Assembly: GCA_023230025.1 (NCBI GenBank) | Contig: JALNYD010000002.1 | Coordinates: forward strand, 1 to 37,548 | Length of the DNA: 37,548 nucleotides | Direction: 5' to 3' | Source of the DNA: Candidatus Cloacimonadota bacterium | GTDB lineage: Bacteria > Cloacimonadota > Cloacimonadia > Cloacimonadales > Cloacimonadaceae | Part shown: one piece after another, positions 8,912 to 16,304 of the stretch | Layout of the letters: every line of letters begins with the position of its first letter | How positions within the stretch are numbered: the stretch's first letter is position 1 | Notes under the pieces: generated by a model | Database searches by the model: none | What the model saw: the letters and a program-made list of their open reading frames with translations, nothing else | Told to the model about the DNA's origin: nothing | Made by a program: the position numbers and the translations under genes

Positions 8912-10812
8912 AACTCAGATTTAATTGCCTGCAGGGCAGCATCAAAAGTCATTGCTCCCAAATCACCTTTGGTATGGCGACGAAGGGTAAGCATGCTCTC
9001 TTCGGCTTCTTTCTTGCCCACTATGCACATAAATGGGATTTTCTTGAGCTCGGCTTCACGGATTTTGTAGCCAATCTTCTCACTGCGGAAATCCACTTCA
9101 CAGCGCAAACCTTCTGCCAGGAAACGCTCCTGCAGATATTTGGCATAATCAATCTGCGCATCTGTGATTGGCAGGATCATCATCTGATTCGGAGCCAGCC
9201 ACAAGGGCAGGTTTCCTCCGTGATACTCCAGCAGAGTGGCAAAGAAGCGCTCTACTGAGCCCAAAACAGCCCTGTGAATCATATAGGGACGATGGGCTGC
9301 ATTATCTGATCCAATATATTGCATATCAAAGCGTTCCGGAAGGTTAAAATCGAACTGGATGGTGGTGCATTGCCAGGCTCTCCCTATGGCATCCTTGATC
9401 TTGATATCAATCTTGGGGCCATAGAAAGCTCCGCCACCCTCATCTATATCAAAGGGCAGATTTAGCTTCATAAGTGAAGCCTTCAAGCTCTGAGTAGCCA
9501 TATCCCAATCTTCTTCCTTACCCACTGACGCTTCGGGACGGGTGGATAGATAGATCATGAACTCCTGGAATCCAAAAGATTTTAGCATATCAAGAGAGAA
9601 TACGATCAGCTTTTCCACTTCATCACTCACCTGCTCTGGCGTGCAAATGATATGGGCGTCATCCTGAGTAAAACCTCTTACACGCATCAATCCATGCAAT
9701 ACTCCGCTGCGTTCATAACGATATACTGTGCCCAATTCTGCCAGCCGGATTGGTAATTCACGATAGCTATGATGATTGGCGTTATATATACTGAGGTGGA
9801 AGGGGCAGTTCATCGGCTTGATATAGTAATCAGCACCCTCAACATCCATCTTGGAATACATGTTTTCCTTGTAGAATCCCAGGTGTCCGCTGGTTTCCCA
9901 AAGGTTGCTTCTGCCCACGTGGGGAGAATAGACCAGCTGATATCCGTTCTTGAGATGCTGATCCTTCCAGAAAGATTCAATTTGATGACGAATCATAGCG
10001 CCATTGGGATGCCAGAGCACCAATCCAGGACCAACCTCGTCGTTGATGGAGAAGAGGTCAAGATCCTTACCCAGCTTGCGATGATCGCGTTTGGCAGCTT
10101 CTTCCAGAAAGTTCAGATATTCATTCAGTTCTTTATTACTGGGGAAGCTGATGCCATAGATGCGTTTAAGCATCTTGTTCTTTTCATCTCCACGCCAATA
10201 TGCTCCAGAGCTCTTCAAGAGCTTTACAGCTTTGATCTTCCCAGTGGAAGGAATATGGGGTCCGCGGCAAAGATCAATGAAATCGCCCTGAGTATAGGTG
10301 CTGATCACATCCCCATCGGGGATCTCACTCAAGATTTCGATCTTGTAGTTTTCACCCATATTGCGAAAAGCTTCTATGGCTTCAGCTTTGCCTAGCTCCC
10401 TGCGGGTATAAGGCAAATCATTTGCAATGAGTTCTTTCATGCGCTGTTCAATGTTGAGCAGGTCCTCCTCTGTGAAGGGTTCATCACGATCAAAGTCATA
10501 GTAAAAACCCTGATCGATGGCAGGGCCGATGGTCACCTGAACTTTTGGGAAAAGTTGTTTGACAGCTTGTGCCATAAGGTGGGCTGTACTATGCCAATAG
10601 AGCTGACGCCCTGCTTCAGTTTTAAAGGTGTGGATGACAACGCTGGCATCCTTATCAATGATGCTGTTGATATCCACCATTTTACCGTTTATTTCTGCCG
10701 CCAGGGCTGCATCAGCAAGGCGGGGGCTGATATCTTTCGCGATATCCAGAGCACTAACTGCGCCAGGATATTCCTTGGTGCTCCCATCAGGAAGGCTTAT
10801 TATCACTGCCAT
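8908..10812 (-). CDS. thrS: Threonyl-tRNA synthetase
   Basis: This class II synthetase charges tRNA-Thr. The 634-residue product has the full domain order: TGS (about 1-62), an editing domain with H74-x3-H78 and C182/H186, and a catalytic core with motif 2 (YRYERSG) and zinc ligands C336, H387 and H513. These fall within two positions of the E. coli residues H73/H77/C182/H186 and C334/H385/H511. Motif 3 includes HRAVLGSVERF and the anticodon-binding domain closes the protein. An upstream in-frame ATG at 10893 would add 27 residues, but GGAG six bases before the ATG at 10812 and family length favour the shorter start. It overlaps kdsD by 4 bp. All catalytic and proofreading residues appear intact. 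Confidence 0.97.
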   Translation of the reverse strand: MAVIISLPDGSTKEYPGAVSALDIAKDISPRLADAALAAEINGKMVDINSIIDKDASVVIHTFKTEAGRQLYWHSTAHLMAQAVKQLFPKVQVTIGPAIDQGFYYDFDRDEPFTEEDLLNIEQRMKELIANDLPYTRRELGKAEAIEAFRNMGENYKIEILSEIPDGDVISTYTQGDFIDLCRGPHIPSTGKIKAVKLLKSSGAYWRGDEKNKMLKRIYGISFPSNKELNEYLNFLEEAAKRDHRKLGKDLDLFSINDEVGPGLVLWHPNGAMIRHQIESFWKDQHLKNGYQLVYSPHVGRSNLWETSGHLGFYKENMYSKMDVEGADYYIKPMNCPFHLSIYNANHHSYRELPIRLAELGTVYRYERSGVLHGLMRVRGFTQDDAHIICTPEQVSDEVEKLIVFSLDMLKSFGFQEFMIYLSTRPEASVGKEEDWDMATQSLKASLMKLNLPFDIDEGGGAFYGPKIDIKIKDAIGRAWQCTTIQFDFNLPERFDMQYIGSDNAAHRPYMIHRAVLGSVERFFATLLEYHGGNLPLWLAPNQMMILPITDAQIDYAKYLQERFLAEGLRCEVDFRSEKIGYKIREAELKKIPFMCIVGKKEAEESMLTLRRHTKGDLGAMTFDAALQAIKSEL

Positions 10813-10941
10813 AATATCTCCATTTTTTCTGATATCCATTGTAAACTCGGTTTCGCTCTCAAGCCAATCACACCAGGCTTTGCAAGGATTCACTGCTCAA
10901 CCGGTTATGACCTGTTCTCTGCATAGACAAAGTCACGTTTG

Positions 10942-10970
10942 CAAAAATAACGATACAGCATTCTTGTCAA
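10942..10970 (-). promoter_or_regulatory. Possible thrS promoter
   Basis: Reading the minus strand, a perfect TTGACA (10965-10970) overlaps the stop codon of the upstream ATPase gene. The best sigma70-like -10 is weak. TTG followed 18 bp later by TATTTTTG also fits the TAnnTTTG -7 element of Bacteroidota primary sigma factors. The position, about 150 bp before the thrS ATG, is reasonable. No start-site data support it. Confidence 0.3.
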
Positions 10971-13042
10971 GCCCGCTCTTTCAACCGCAGCATTCTGAGG
11001 CTGTTAAAGATCACCAGAAGGCTCACTCCGACGTCGGCTATGATGGCTTCCCAAAGCCCCGAGAGTCCGCTTAAGCCCAGAATCATAACCAACACTTTGA
11101 TTCCCAAAGCTAGAGCGATGTTCTGCCAAACTATCCGATTGGTTAAGCGCGACAGGGCAAATGCATTCAATAGCTGTTCAGGGTGATCATTGAGCAGGAT
11201 TACGTCGGCACTTTCAATGGAGGCTTGAGCTCCAATCGCTCCCATGGCAATTCCGATATCTGCTCTTGCCAAAACCGGAGCATCATTCAAACCGTCTCCA
11301 CAAAAGGCCAGCAGACCCTTTTTAGCTTTCATCATATCTTCAATATACTGAAGTTTGTCCGCTGGTAGCAACTCCGAGTAATAAGCATCAAGATTCAGAG
11401 CTTTTGCTACAGAGGCAGCTTTAGCTTCCCGGTCGCCCGACAACATCGCTATCTCTTCCACGCCATGTTTACGCAAACCTGTGATAGCCTCAGGCATGCC
11501 CTCTTTAATCTCATCCGAAAACAGGGCAGCCCCAATATAGCAGGCGTTCTTTGCCAGGTGAACTGCGCTGGATTCGCCACAATCAACCAGATTCAGATAG
11601 CCCAATTCCTTGAAAAAAGCTTCCGAACCGGCTGTATAATCCATGCCCTGGTATTCTAGAGTGATACCTTTGCCCGGTACTTCAATGAACGAAGTCAACA
11701 TGGCCGCGTTAAAATCAAAACTTAGAGCTTTCTTAACCGCCAGGGCATAGGGGTGATTTGAGGTGTATTCACAAAGGTAGAGCGCTTCTTCGAGCTCACT
11801 GGGATCTACATCTGGGGCGCTGATTACCTGCTGCAACTTCAGATCTCCAGTGGTCAAAGTTCCGGTCTTGTCAAACACCAGGGTCTTGGAACTGCGCAGC
11901 GCATCCAAAAAGACGCTGCCTTTGAAGATGATCCCTTTACGGGCAGCTATGCCTATTCCGATAAAATATGAAAGTGGAATCGAGATAACCAGGGCACAAG
12001 GACAGCTAACGATTAAGAAAACCAGAGCGCGTTTGAACCAAACAGCCCCGGAATAACCAAGGATCACAGGAATCAGGAAGACCAGCAGCGCCGCCAGCAC
12101 CACTGCGGGAGTATAGTATCTGGCAAAGCGAGTGATAAATCTCTCCTGGCGTGACTTCCGGGCAGAGGCATTCTCAATCAAGCCCATGATCCTGGATACC
12201 ATACTCTCGGATTCCTGCCTCTGAACCTCGATTTCCAATAAACCGCTGTTATTTAAGCAACCGGCATATACTTCAGAATCAGGCTGTACCAAAAGCGGCT
12301 CAGATTCTCCGCTGATGCTGGATGCATCCAGAGTGCTTTCTCCCTTGAGGATAATTCCATCCACGGGTATGCGTTCTCCGGCATAAACCAGGATCCTATC
12401 TGAAACCTGGATTTGATCAAGGCGCACCTGCTCAACTCCGCTAACACCAATGCGATGGGCTTTTTCGGGTTTCAAACTCAAGAGGCTGTTAACTGATTTG
12501 CGGCTGCCAGCCAGGGCTCTGTTCTCCAAATACTGACCTAATTCATATAACGCCATCACCGCAATGGCCTCTGTGTATTCTCCCAGATACAATGCTCCCA
12601 GACTGGCAATACTCATCAGGAAATGCTCTGCCAAAAGCTGTTTGGAAAACACCTCTTTGACGGCACTATGCAGAATCCTGCCTGAAACCAATCCATACGC
12701 GATTATGGATAAGGCAATTCGCATCACTGCTGGCATGGGGAAGAGGTAACTTACACCCAACAGCACCAAACCCAGATAGATCAGATATGCATACCTGCTT
12801 CGGGCAGGTGGTTCCATACTACCCGAGTCACTGATCCGGACTCCCGGTTCGATGCCGGAAGCAATGGTGTTCAACCGTTCCAGGGCATCGGCACTATGGC
12901 TTTTGTATTGAATAACCAATCGTTTGTTCATAAAATCCAGATTCACTGAGTCTACTTCTGCCAGATTGGCAATTTCGGCTTCGATCTTTGCGCTGCAACC
13001 TGCACAATTCAGGTTATTAACATCATACTCCTTGATGGTCAT
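10967..13042 (-). CDS. zntA: P1B-type Zn/Cd/Pb-exporting ATPase
   Basis: This inner-membrane pump exports soft divalent metals. The 691-residue product has one N-terminal HMA domain with C13-x2-C16, the intramembrane CPC motif (C347-P-C349), phosphorylation site DKTGTLT with D391, the SNHP nucleotide motif around 428-431 and GDGLNDAP at 582-589. K649 and D670 in the last two membrane helices have the same 21-residue spacing as K693/D714 of E. coli ZntA, which marks the Zn/Cd/Pb (P1B-2) subgroup, not the Cu pumps. A strong GGAGGAG lies before the ATG, and the first four bases overlap the stop of the upstream arsR/smtB-type gene, so both are made from one message under metal control. CadA is an equally valid name. 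Confidence 0.9.
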   Translation of the reverse strand: MTIKEYDVNNLNCAGCSAKIEAEIANLAEVDSVNLDFMNKRLVIQYKSHSADALERLNTIASGIEPGVRISDSGSMEPPARSRYAYLIYLGLVLLGVSYLFPMPAVMRIALSIIAYGLVSGRILHSAVKEVFSKQLLAEHFLMSIASLGALYLGEYTEAIAVMALYELGQYLENRALAGSRKSVNSLLSLKPEKAHRIGVSGVEQVRLDQIQVSDRILVYAGERIPVDGIILKGESTLDASSISGESEPLLVQPDSEVYAGCLNNSGLLEIEVQRQESESMVSRIMGLIENASARKSRQERFITRFARYYTPAVVLAALLVFLIPVILGYSGAVWFKRALVFLIVSCPCALVISIPLSYFIGIGIAARKGIIFKGSVFLDALRSSKTLVFDKTGTLTTGDLKLQQVISAPDVDPSELEEALYLCEYTSNHPYALAVKKALSFDFNAAMLTSFIEVPGKGITLEYQGMDYTAGSEAFFKELGYLNLVDCGESSAVHLAKNACYIGAALFSDEIKEGMPEAITGLRKHGVEEIAMLSGDREAKAASVAKALNLDAYYSELLPADKLQYIEDMMKAKKGLLAFCGDGLNDAPVLARADIGIAMGAIGAQASIESADVILLNDHPEQLLNAFALSRLTNRIVWQNIALALGIKVLVMILGLSGLSGLWEAIIADVGVSLLVIFNSLRMLRLKERA

Positions 13043-13392
13043 TTCTGCTCCTCCAAGTGTTCCAAGGCAAGATCAAAGAGGTTCTTGATGTGCATATCAT
13101 CCAGGGAGTAATAGACCACAGTTCCCTCTTTACGGGTCTTGACCAGGCGGTTGAGACGCAGGATTTTAAGCTGATGTGATACTGCCGATTGTTGCATGTT
13201 TGCCAGAGCGGAAAGGTCGGCCACACAGAGTTCGGTTCGCGAGAGAAAGTACAGGAGTTTCAGCCTGGAAAAATCTCCAAAAACCTTGAAGAAATCAGCC
13301 AGGTTTTGCATGGTGCCAGCATCAGGCATGTCCTGGATAATGCTTTGCATCTCCTTATCGGATATTTGTTTACACTTACAGAGGTCAGTCAT
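13039..13392 (-). CDS. ArsR/SmtB-family metal-sensing repressor
   Basis: This is a winged-helix dimer that should release its operator when zinc or cadmium binds. The 117-residue product carries the recognition-helix region QQSAVSHQLKILR (about 67-79). D99, H101, H112 and E115 in the last helix reproduce the spacing of the alpha5 zinc site of SmtB (D104, H106, H117, E120). C5, C7 and C56 echo the CadC alpha3N site, but the second cysteine of ELCVCD is Ala here. The ATG at 13392 is chosen because AGGAG lies five bases upstream; an in-frame ATG at 13422 would fall inside the operator. It is coupled to the pump gene by a 4-bp overlap. Zinc sensing is likely; cadmium or lead sensing is possible. 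Confidence 0.88.
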   Translation of the reverse strand: MTDLCKCKQISDKEMQSIIQDMPDAGTMQNLADFFKVFGDFSRLKLLYFLSRTELCVADLSALANMQQSAVSHQLKILRLNRLVKTRKEGTVVYYSLDDMHIKNLFDLALEHLEEQK

Positions 13393-13403
13393 GTGAGCTC
13401 CTA

Positions 13404-13425
13404 TATATGAATATATGTTCATATA
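13404..13425 (-). promoter_or_regulatory. SmtB/ArsR-type operator
   Basis: TATATGAA-N6-TTCATATA is a perfect 8-bp inverted repeat that matches the AT-rich ATATGAA...TTCATAT operators known for SmtB, ZiaR and CadC regulators. It overlaps the -10 box and probable start site of the repressor gene, so binding would block polymerase. This is the textbook position for autoregulation. Confidence 0.8.
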
Positions 13426-13450
13426 ATAATGGATGCCGCCCGATTGTCAA
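13423..13450 (-). promoter_or_regulatory. Sigma70-type promoter of the metal-efflux operon
   Basis: On the minus strand, TTGACA (13445-13450), a 16-bp spacer and TATTAT (13423-13428) form a near-consensus promoter pointing at the repressor gene. The -10 overlaps the operator. The -35 lies inside the stump of the neighbouring redoxin gene. Confidence 0.75.
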
Positions 13451-13756
13451 GATCAATCTGCACATAAATCCAGCTTTGGTCAACTCAAAGAATATCTCCA
13501 GGAATCTGCCAGGGATTCCACTATGACGGTCTCCTTATTGGTGAACGGCTACGATTCCGATCCAATCCGGGCCCAAGCCTCACAAATGGAGTTTGCTTCA
13601 GAGATGCCTTATTATCACATTGATGATGCGGGTCTGGAAACACTGGGGATCAAGTATATGCCAGGCGTGATGGTAATCGGGCCAGATGGATTGCTGGACT
13701 TCATCGACGACGCGTCCGATTTCTATTTTTGGGATCTCGGCTATCCTTTTAAATAA
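13430..13756 (+). pseudogene. 5'-truncated TlpA/redoxin-like gene remnant
   Basis: The frame opens with TGG ATG CCG CCC GAT TGT (WMPPDC), the position of the redox-active motif of a thioredoxin-fold protein, directly after an in-frame TAA at 13427. The rest reads like the C-terminal two thirds of a redoxin: a strand-helix block near TVSLLVNG and a late LGIKYMPGVMVIGPDG segment matching the cis-Pro strand and beta hairpin. The N-terminal strands are missing, and the second cysteine of a CxxC would be Gln. There is no Shine-Dalgarno site, and the 5' end lies within the promoter of the divergent metal operon. I read it as a gene beheaded when that operon arrived. A short expressed 107-residue protein from 13433 cannot be excluded. 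Confidence 0.6.
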
Positions 13757-13823
13757 AGATGCATCCATGTGTATTTCCCCATGATAACCTGGGAATCATA
13801 ATAGGATTCTACCAGTATGATTT

Positions 13824-13949
13824 CTATTTGAACAGCATTCCTGCGGTCAGCATAAATCCACGTTTGTGCATATTTACAACATCATCTGCAATATTGCTGA
13901 TACTGTAGTTATACCGAAGATCAACGATATACTTATTCTTGAGCAGGGC
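13824..13949 (-). pseudogene. C-terminal stump of an outer-membrane beta-barrel gene
   Basis: Reading the minus strand from 13949 to the TAG at 13824-13826 gives 41 codons with alternating aromatic/hydrophobic strands (KNKYIVDLRYNYSIS, then KRGFMLTAGMLFK at the end). This is the typical last hairpin of an outer-membrane barrel ending close to an aromatic residue. The frame passes into repeat copy A exactly where similarity to the gene should continue, then meets an in-frame TGA inside the repeat. There is no start codon context. The likely history is that the 5' part was lost at the repeat boundary. Confidence 0.6.
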
Positions 13950-14042
13950 GTCCCCATTGATTATCGTCACGATGCCGTTACCTTCTGGTCACAAAAGTAA
14001 CGGCAAGGTGACCGCATCGTGAGGACAACTATTAGGGATGAA
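13947..14042 (+). repeat. MITE-like dispersed repeat, copy A (96 bp)
   Basis: This segment aligns without gaps to the reverse complement of 34660-34755, with 84 of 96 bases identical by hand count. It contains TCACGATGC near one end and GCATCGTGA near the other as an inverted repeat. Nested inside are GCCGTTAC/GTAACGGC and GGTCAC/GTGACC. Similarity to the other copy stops at both boundaries, as expected for a discrete element. It encodes no protein. Confidence 0.85.
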
Positions 14043-14225
14043 ATGTGTGAAAATGCATGTCAAGAGGGCAGCGCTGGATTCTTATCAGTCAATCCAAAGC
14101 TTGAAAAAAGGGAAAGATCTAAAGACTTTTCTTGACAGAGCAGGGCTATTCAAATCTTTTTATCCGATAAGCCCGGGTGTGGCTGTAAAATATGCTAATT
14201 TATACTCATTAAAGGAGTTTGGATA

Positions 14226-16304
14226 ATGGAGCAATTCCGTATTACTGAGCATCCCATCCTGGAAGTACCAGAGCTTGAGATGATCGGCTTCTACTTCAAT
14301 GGTAAATACTTAGAGGCCAGAAAGGGAGAGATGATCTCTTCAGCCTTGATCGCCAATGGTATTGATGTGTTTGGACATCATCATAAGGACGCCAGTGCTC
14401 AGGGGATATTCTGTGCCAATGGACAATGTGCAAAGTGTACTGTGATAGCCAATGGCGTAGCAGTAAAATCCTGCATGACCGAAGTTCGGGAAAACATGAT
14501 TGTACAGAGCGCAGAAGGCTTGCCTGTGTTGCCTGAAGATGTTGAACCGATAGAGTTTCACCCTCTGAAAGAATTAGCTTGTGATGTGCTTATCATTGGT
14601 GGTGGTCCCGCAGGGATCTCAGCTGCGATAGAACTGGGCAAACAGGGGATTGAAACCCTGCTGATCGATGACAAAAACCGTTTGGGAGGCAAACTTGTGT
14701 TGCAAACCCATAAGTTCTTTGGTTCTGAAGAAGATAGCCGGGCAGGAACCCGAGGTCATCACATTGGTGAGATCCTTGCCAAAGAGCTTTCTACCTATTG
14801 GTATGTCTGTACCTGGTTGAACAGCACTGCCTTGTTTGTCTTTAGCGATCAAAAAGTGGGAATCCTCAAAGACGGAATATATAGACTGGTTAGCCCCAAA
14901 CGGATTCTGAACGCTGCGGGAGCCCGGGAGAAGTTTCTGAAGTTTCCGGGCAATAAGCTTGCCAGAATCTATGGCGCTGGCGCTTTCCAAACTCTGGTAA
15001 ACCGGGATCTGGTGCGCCCTACCCGCCGTCTCTTTATCATCGGTGGGGGAAACGTTGGTCTGATTGCTGCCTATCATGCTCTGCAAGCAGGGATTGAGGT
15101 TGTGGGATTGGCTGAAGCAATGCCAAGCTGTGGCGGATACAAAGTTCATGCGGATAAACTTCAGCGTTTTGGCGTTCCCATCTATACATCCCATAGCATC
15201 CAAAGTGCGAATGGCGACGAAACTGTGGAAAGCATCACCATTGTGCAAGTGAACGACAAGTTTGAGCCTGTGGATGGAACCCAGAAGAGCTTTGCCTGCG
15301 ATACTATATTGATAGCGGTGGGTCTGGATTCCTTGAGCGAATTTACTCTTGAGGCAGAAGCAGCCGGGATTCCAGTGGATTCTGCTGGTGATGCTCTGGA
15401 AATTGCCGAAGCCAGCTCTGCTATGTTCAATGGCAAGATTGCCGGATTGAAGATAGCAAAAGCAATCAAGGGCGATAGCGTTGAAGACATTCCTCAAAGC
15501 TGGTATGCCAAAGCTGAAGTTCTAAAGGCACATCCAGGCGCCATCAAGAGTTATCAGGATATTGACGAAAACAAGGAAAGCGTGTTTCCGGTTATCCACT
15601 GTCTGCAAGAGATTCCCTGCAATCCTTGTACAACGGTGTGCCCTACCAAATCAATCAATACCGAGGATGGAAGCCTGATGGCATTACCCCGTTATACCGG
15701 TAAGTGCATTGGTTGTGGCAAATGCTTGTTGATCTGTCCAGGATTGGCAATTACTTTGGTGGATTATCGCAAAGACAGGGATAATCCTACGGTAACAATA
15801 GCCTATGAAATCATGAATATGGCGGTCAAGACAGGAGATCAGCGGGAGCTTTGTGATATAGAGGCAAAATCCCTGGGCAGCTTTGAGGTGACTCAGGTGC
15901 AGGATTTTCCCAAGCAGCAGATGCAATTGGTGCGCTTTAGAGTGCCAGCGGCAATTGCCAAACAAGTAGCCGGATTCCGGGTGCAAGAGCAATCCGTGAG
16001 TGCAGCGATGGAGCGAACGGTAATAATAGAGCAAACTCCTGATGATGCAATGATATGCCTCTGTGAACGTGTTACAGTGGGTCAGGTGAGGCAGCTTATC
16101 CGCAAAGGTATCAATGACTTAAATCAAATTAAGGCGATTACTCGTGCCGGGATGGGACCCTGTGGAGCCAAGACCTGTGAAGTATTGATCAAAAGCTTGC
16201 TGCGTGAGGAAGGAATCCCTGTTACGGATGTGGTTCCCAATACCAAACGACCTGTGTTTATAGAAGTTCCCCTGGCCAAGTTTCCCGATGGAGGTGAAGC
16301 ATGA
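14226..16304 (+). CDS. Multi-cofactor FAD/NAD amino-acid dehydrogenase subunit (SoxA/HcnAB-like)
   Basis: The 692-residue product strings together modules that are often separate genes. First is a plant-type 2Fe-2S domain with C63, C68, C71 and C83. A disulfide-reductase-like flavoprotein follows, with GGGPAG at 125-130 for FAD and GGGNVG at 273-278 for NAD(P). Next is a bacterial-ferredoxin insert with C459, C465, C468, C472 and C494, C497, C500, C504 for two 4Fe-4S clusters. A BFD-like 2Fe-2S domain ends the protein, with C601, C603, C636 and C641. This order matches the alpha subunits of sarcosine oxidase, HcnA/HcnB and dye-linked L-proline dehydrogenase. The ATG follows AAAGGAG (14211-14217). 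The stop overlaps the next gene in ATGA, so the two likely form one complex that passes electrons from an amino acid to NAD or ferredoxin. The substrate is not readable from sequence. Confidence 0.82.
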   Translation: MEQFRITEHPILEVPELEMIGFYFNGKYLEARKGEMISSALIANGIDVFGHHHKDASAQGIFCANGQCAKCTVIANGVAVKSCMTEVRENMIVQSAEGLPVLPEDVEPIEFHPLKELACDVLIIGGGPAGISAAIELGKQGIETLLIDDKNRLGGKLVLQTHKFFGSEEDSRAGTRGHHIGEILAKELSTYWYVCTWLNSTALFVFSDQKVGILKDGIYRLVSPKRILNAAGAREKFLKFPGNKLARIYGAGAFQTLVNRDLVRPTRRLFIIGGGNVGLIAAYHALQAGIEVVGLAEAMPSCGGYKVHADKLQRFGVPIYTSHSIQSANGDETVESITIVQVNDKFEPVDGTQKSFACDTILIAVGLDSLSEFTLEAEAAGIPVDSAGDALEIAEASSAMFNGKIAGLKIAKAIKGDSVEDIPQSWYAKAEVLKAHPGAIKSYQDIDENKESVFPVIHCLQEIPCNPCTTVCPTKSINTEDGSLMALPRYTGKCIGCGKCLLICPGLAITLVDYRKDRDNPTVTIAYEIMNMAVKTGDQRELCDIEAKSLGSFEVTQVQDFPKQQMQLVRFRVPAAIAKQVAGFRVQEQSVSAAMERTVIIEQTPDDAMICLCERVTVGQVRQLIRKGINDLNQIKAITRAGMGPCGAKTCEVLIKSLLREEGIPVTDVVPNTKRPVFIEVPLAKFPDGGEA

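Larger units (their letters stand above)
13757..14225. other. 469-bp intergenic zone with a gene stump and repeat copy A
   Basis: No intact gene is seen. It holds an outer-membrane-protein gene remnant (13824-13949), the 96-bp repeat (13947-14042), and the leader of the dehydrogenase operon. That leader has a TTGACA at 14132-14137 with no good -10. A 62-codon frame at 14038-14226 has no Shine-Dalgarno site or recognisable composition and is not called. Bases 13757-13823 hold only short imperfect inverted repeats. Confidence 0.7.

Noticed and set aside
10813..10966. T-box leader before thrS
   Set aside because: No T-box consensus or specifier-loop pattern is visible and the region is short for one.
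13757..13823. Short inverted repeats near 13780-13820 that could be a terminator
   Set aside because: Arms of five bases with no T run; not better than chance in AT-rich sequence.
14038..14226. 62-codon plus-strand frame before the dehydrogenase
   Set aside because: It starts inside repeat copy A, has no Shine-Dalgarno site and no recognisable motif.
14619..15497. 292-codon minus-strand frame opposite the dehydrogenase subunit
   Set aside because: It overlaps strongly conserved FAD/NAD motifs on the other strand and shows no family signature.
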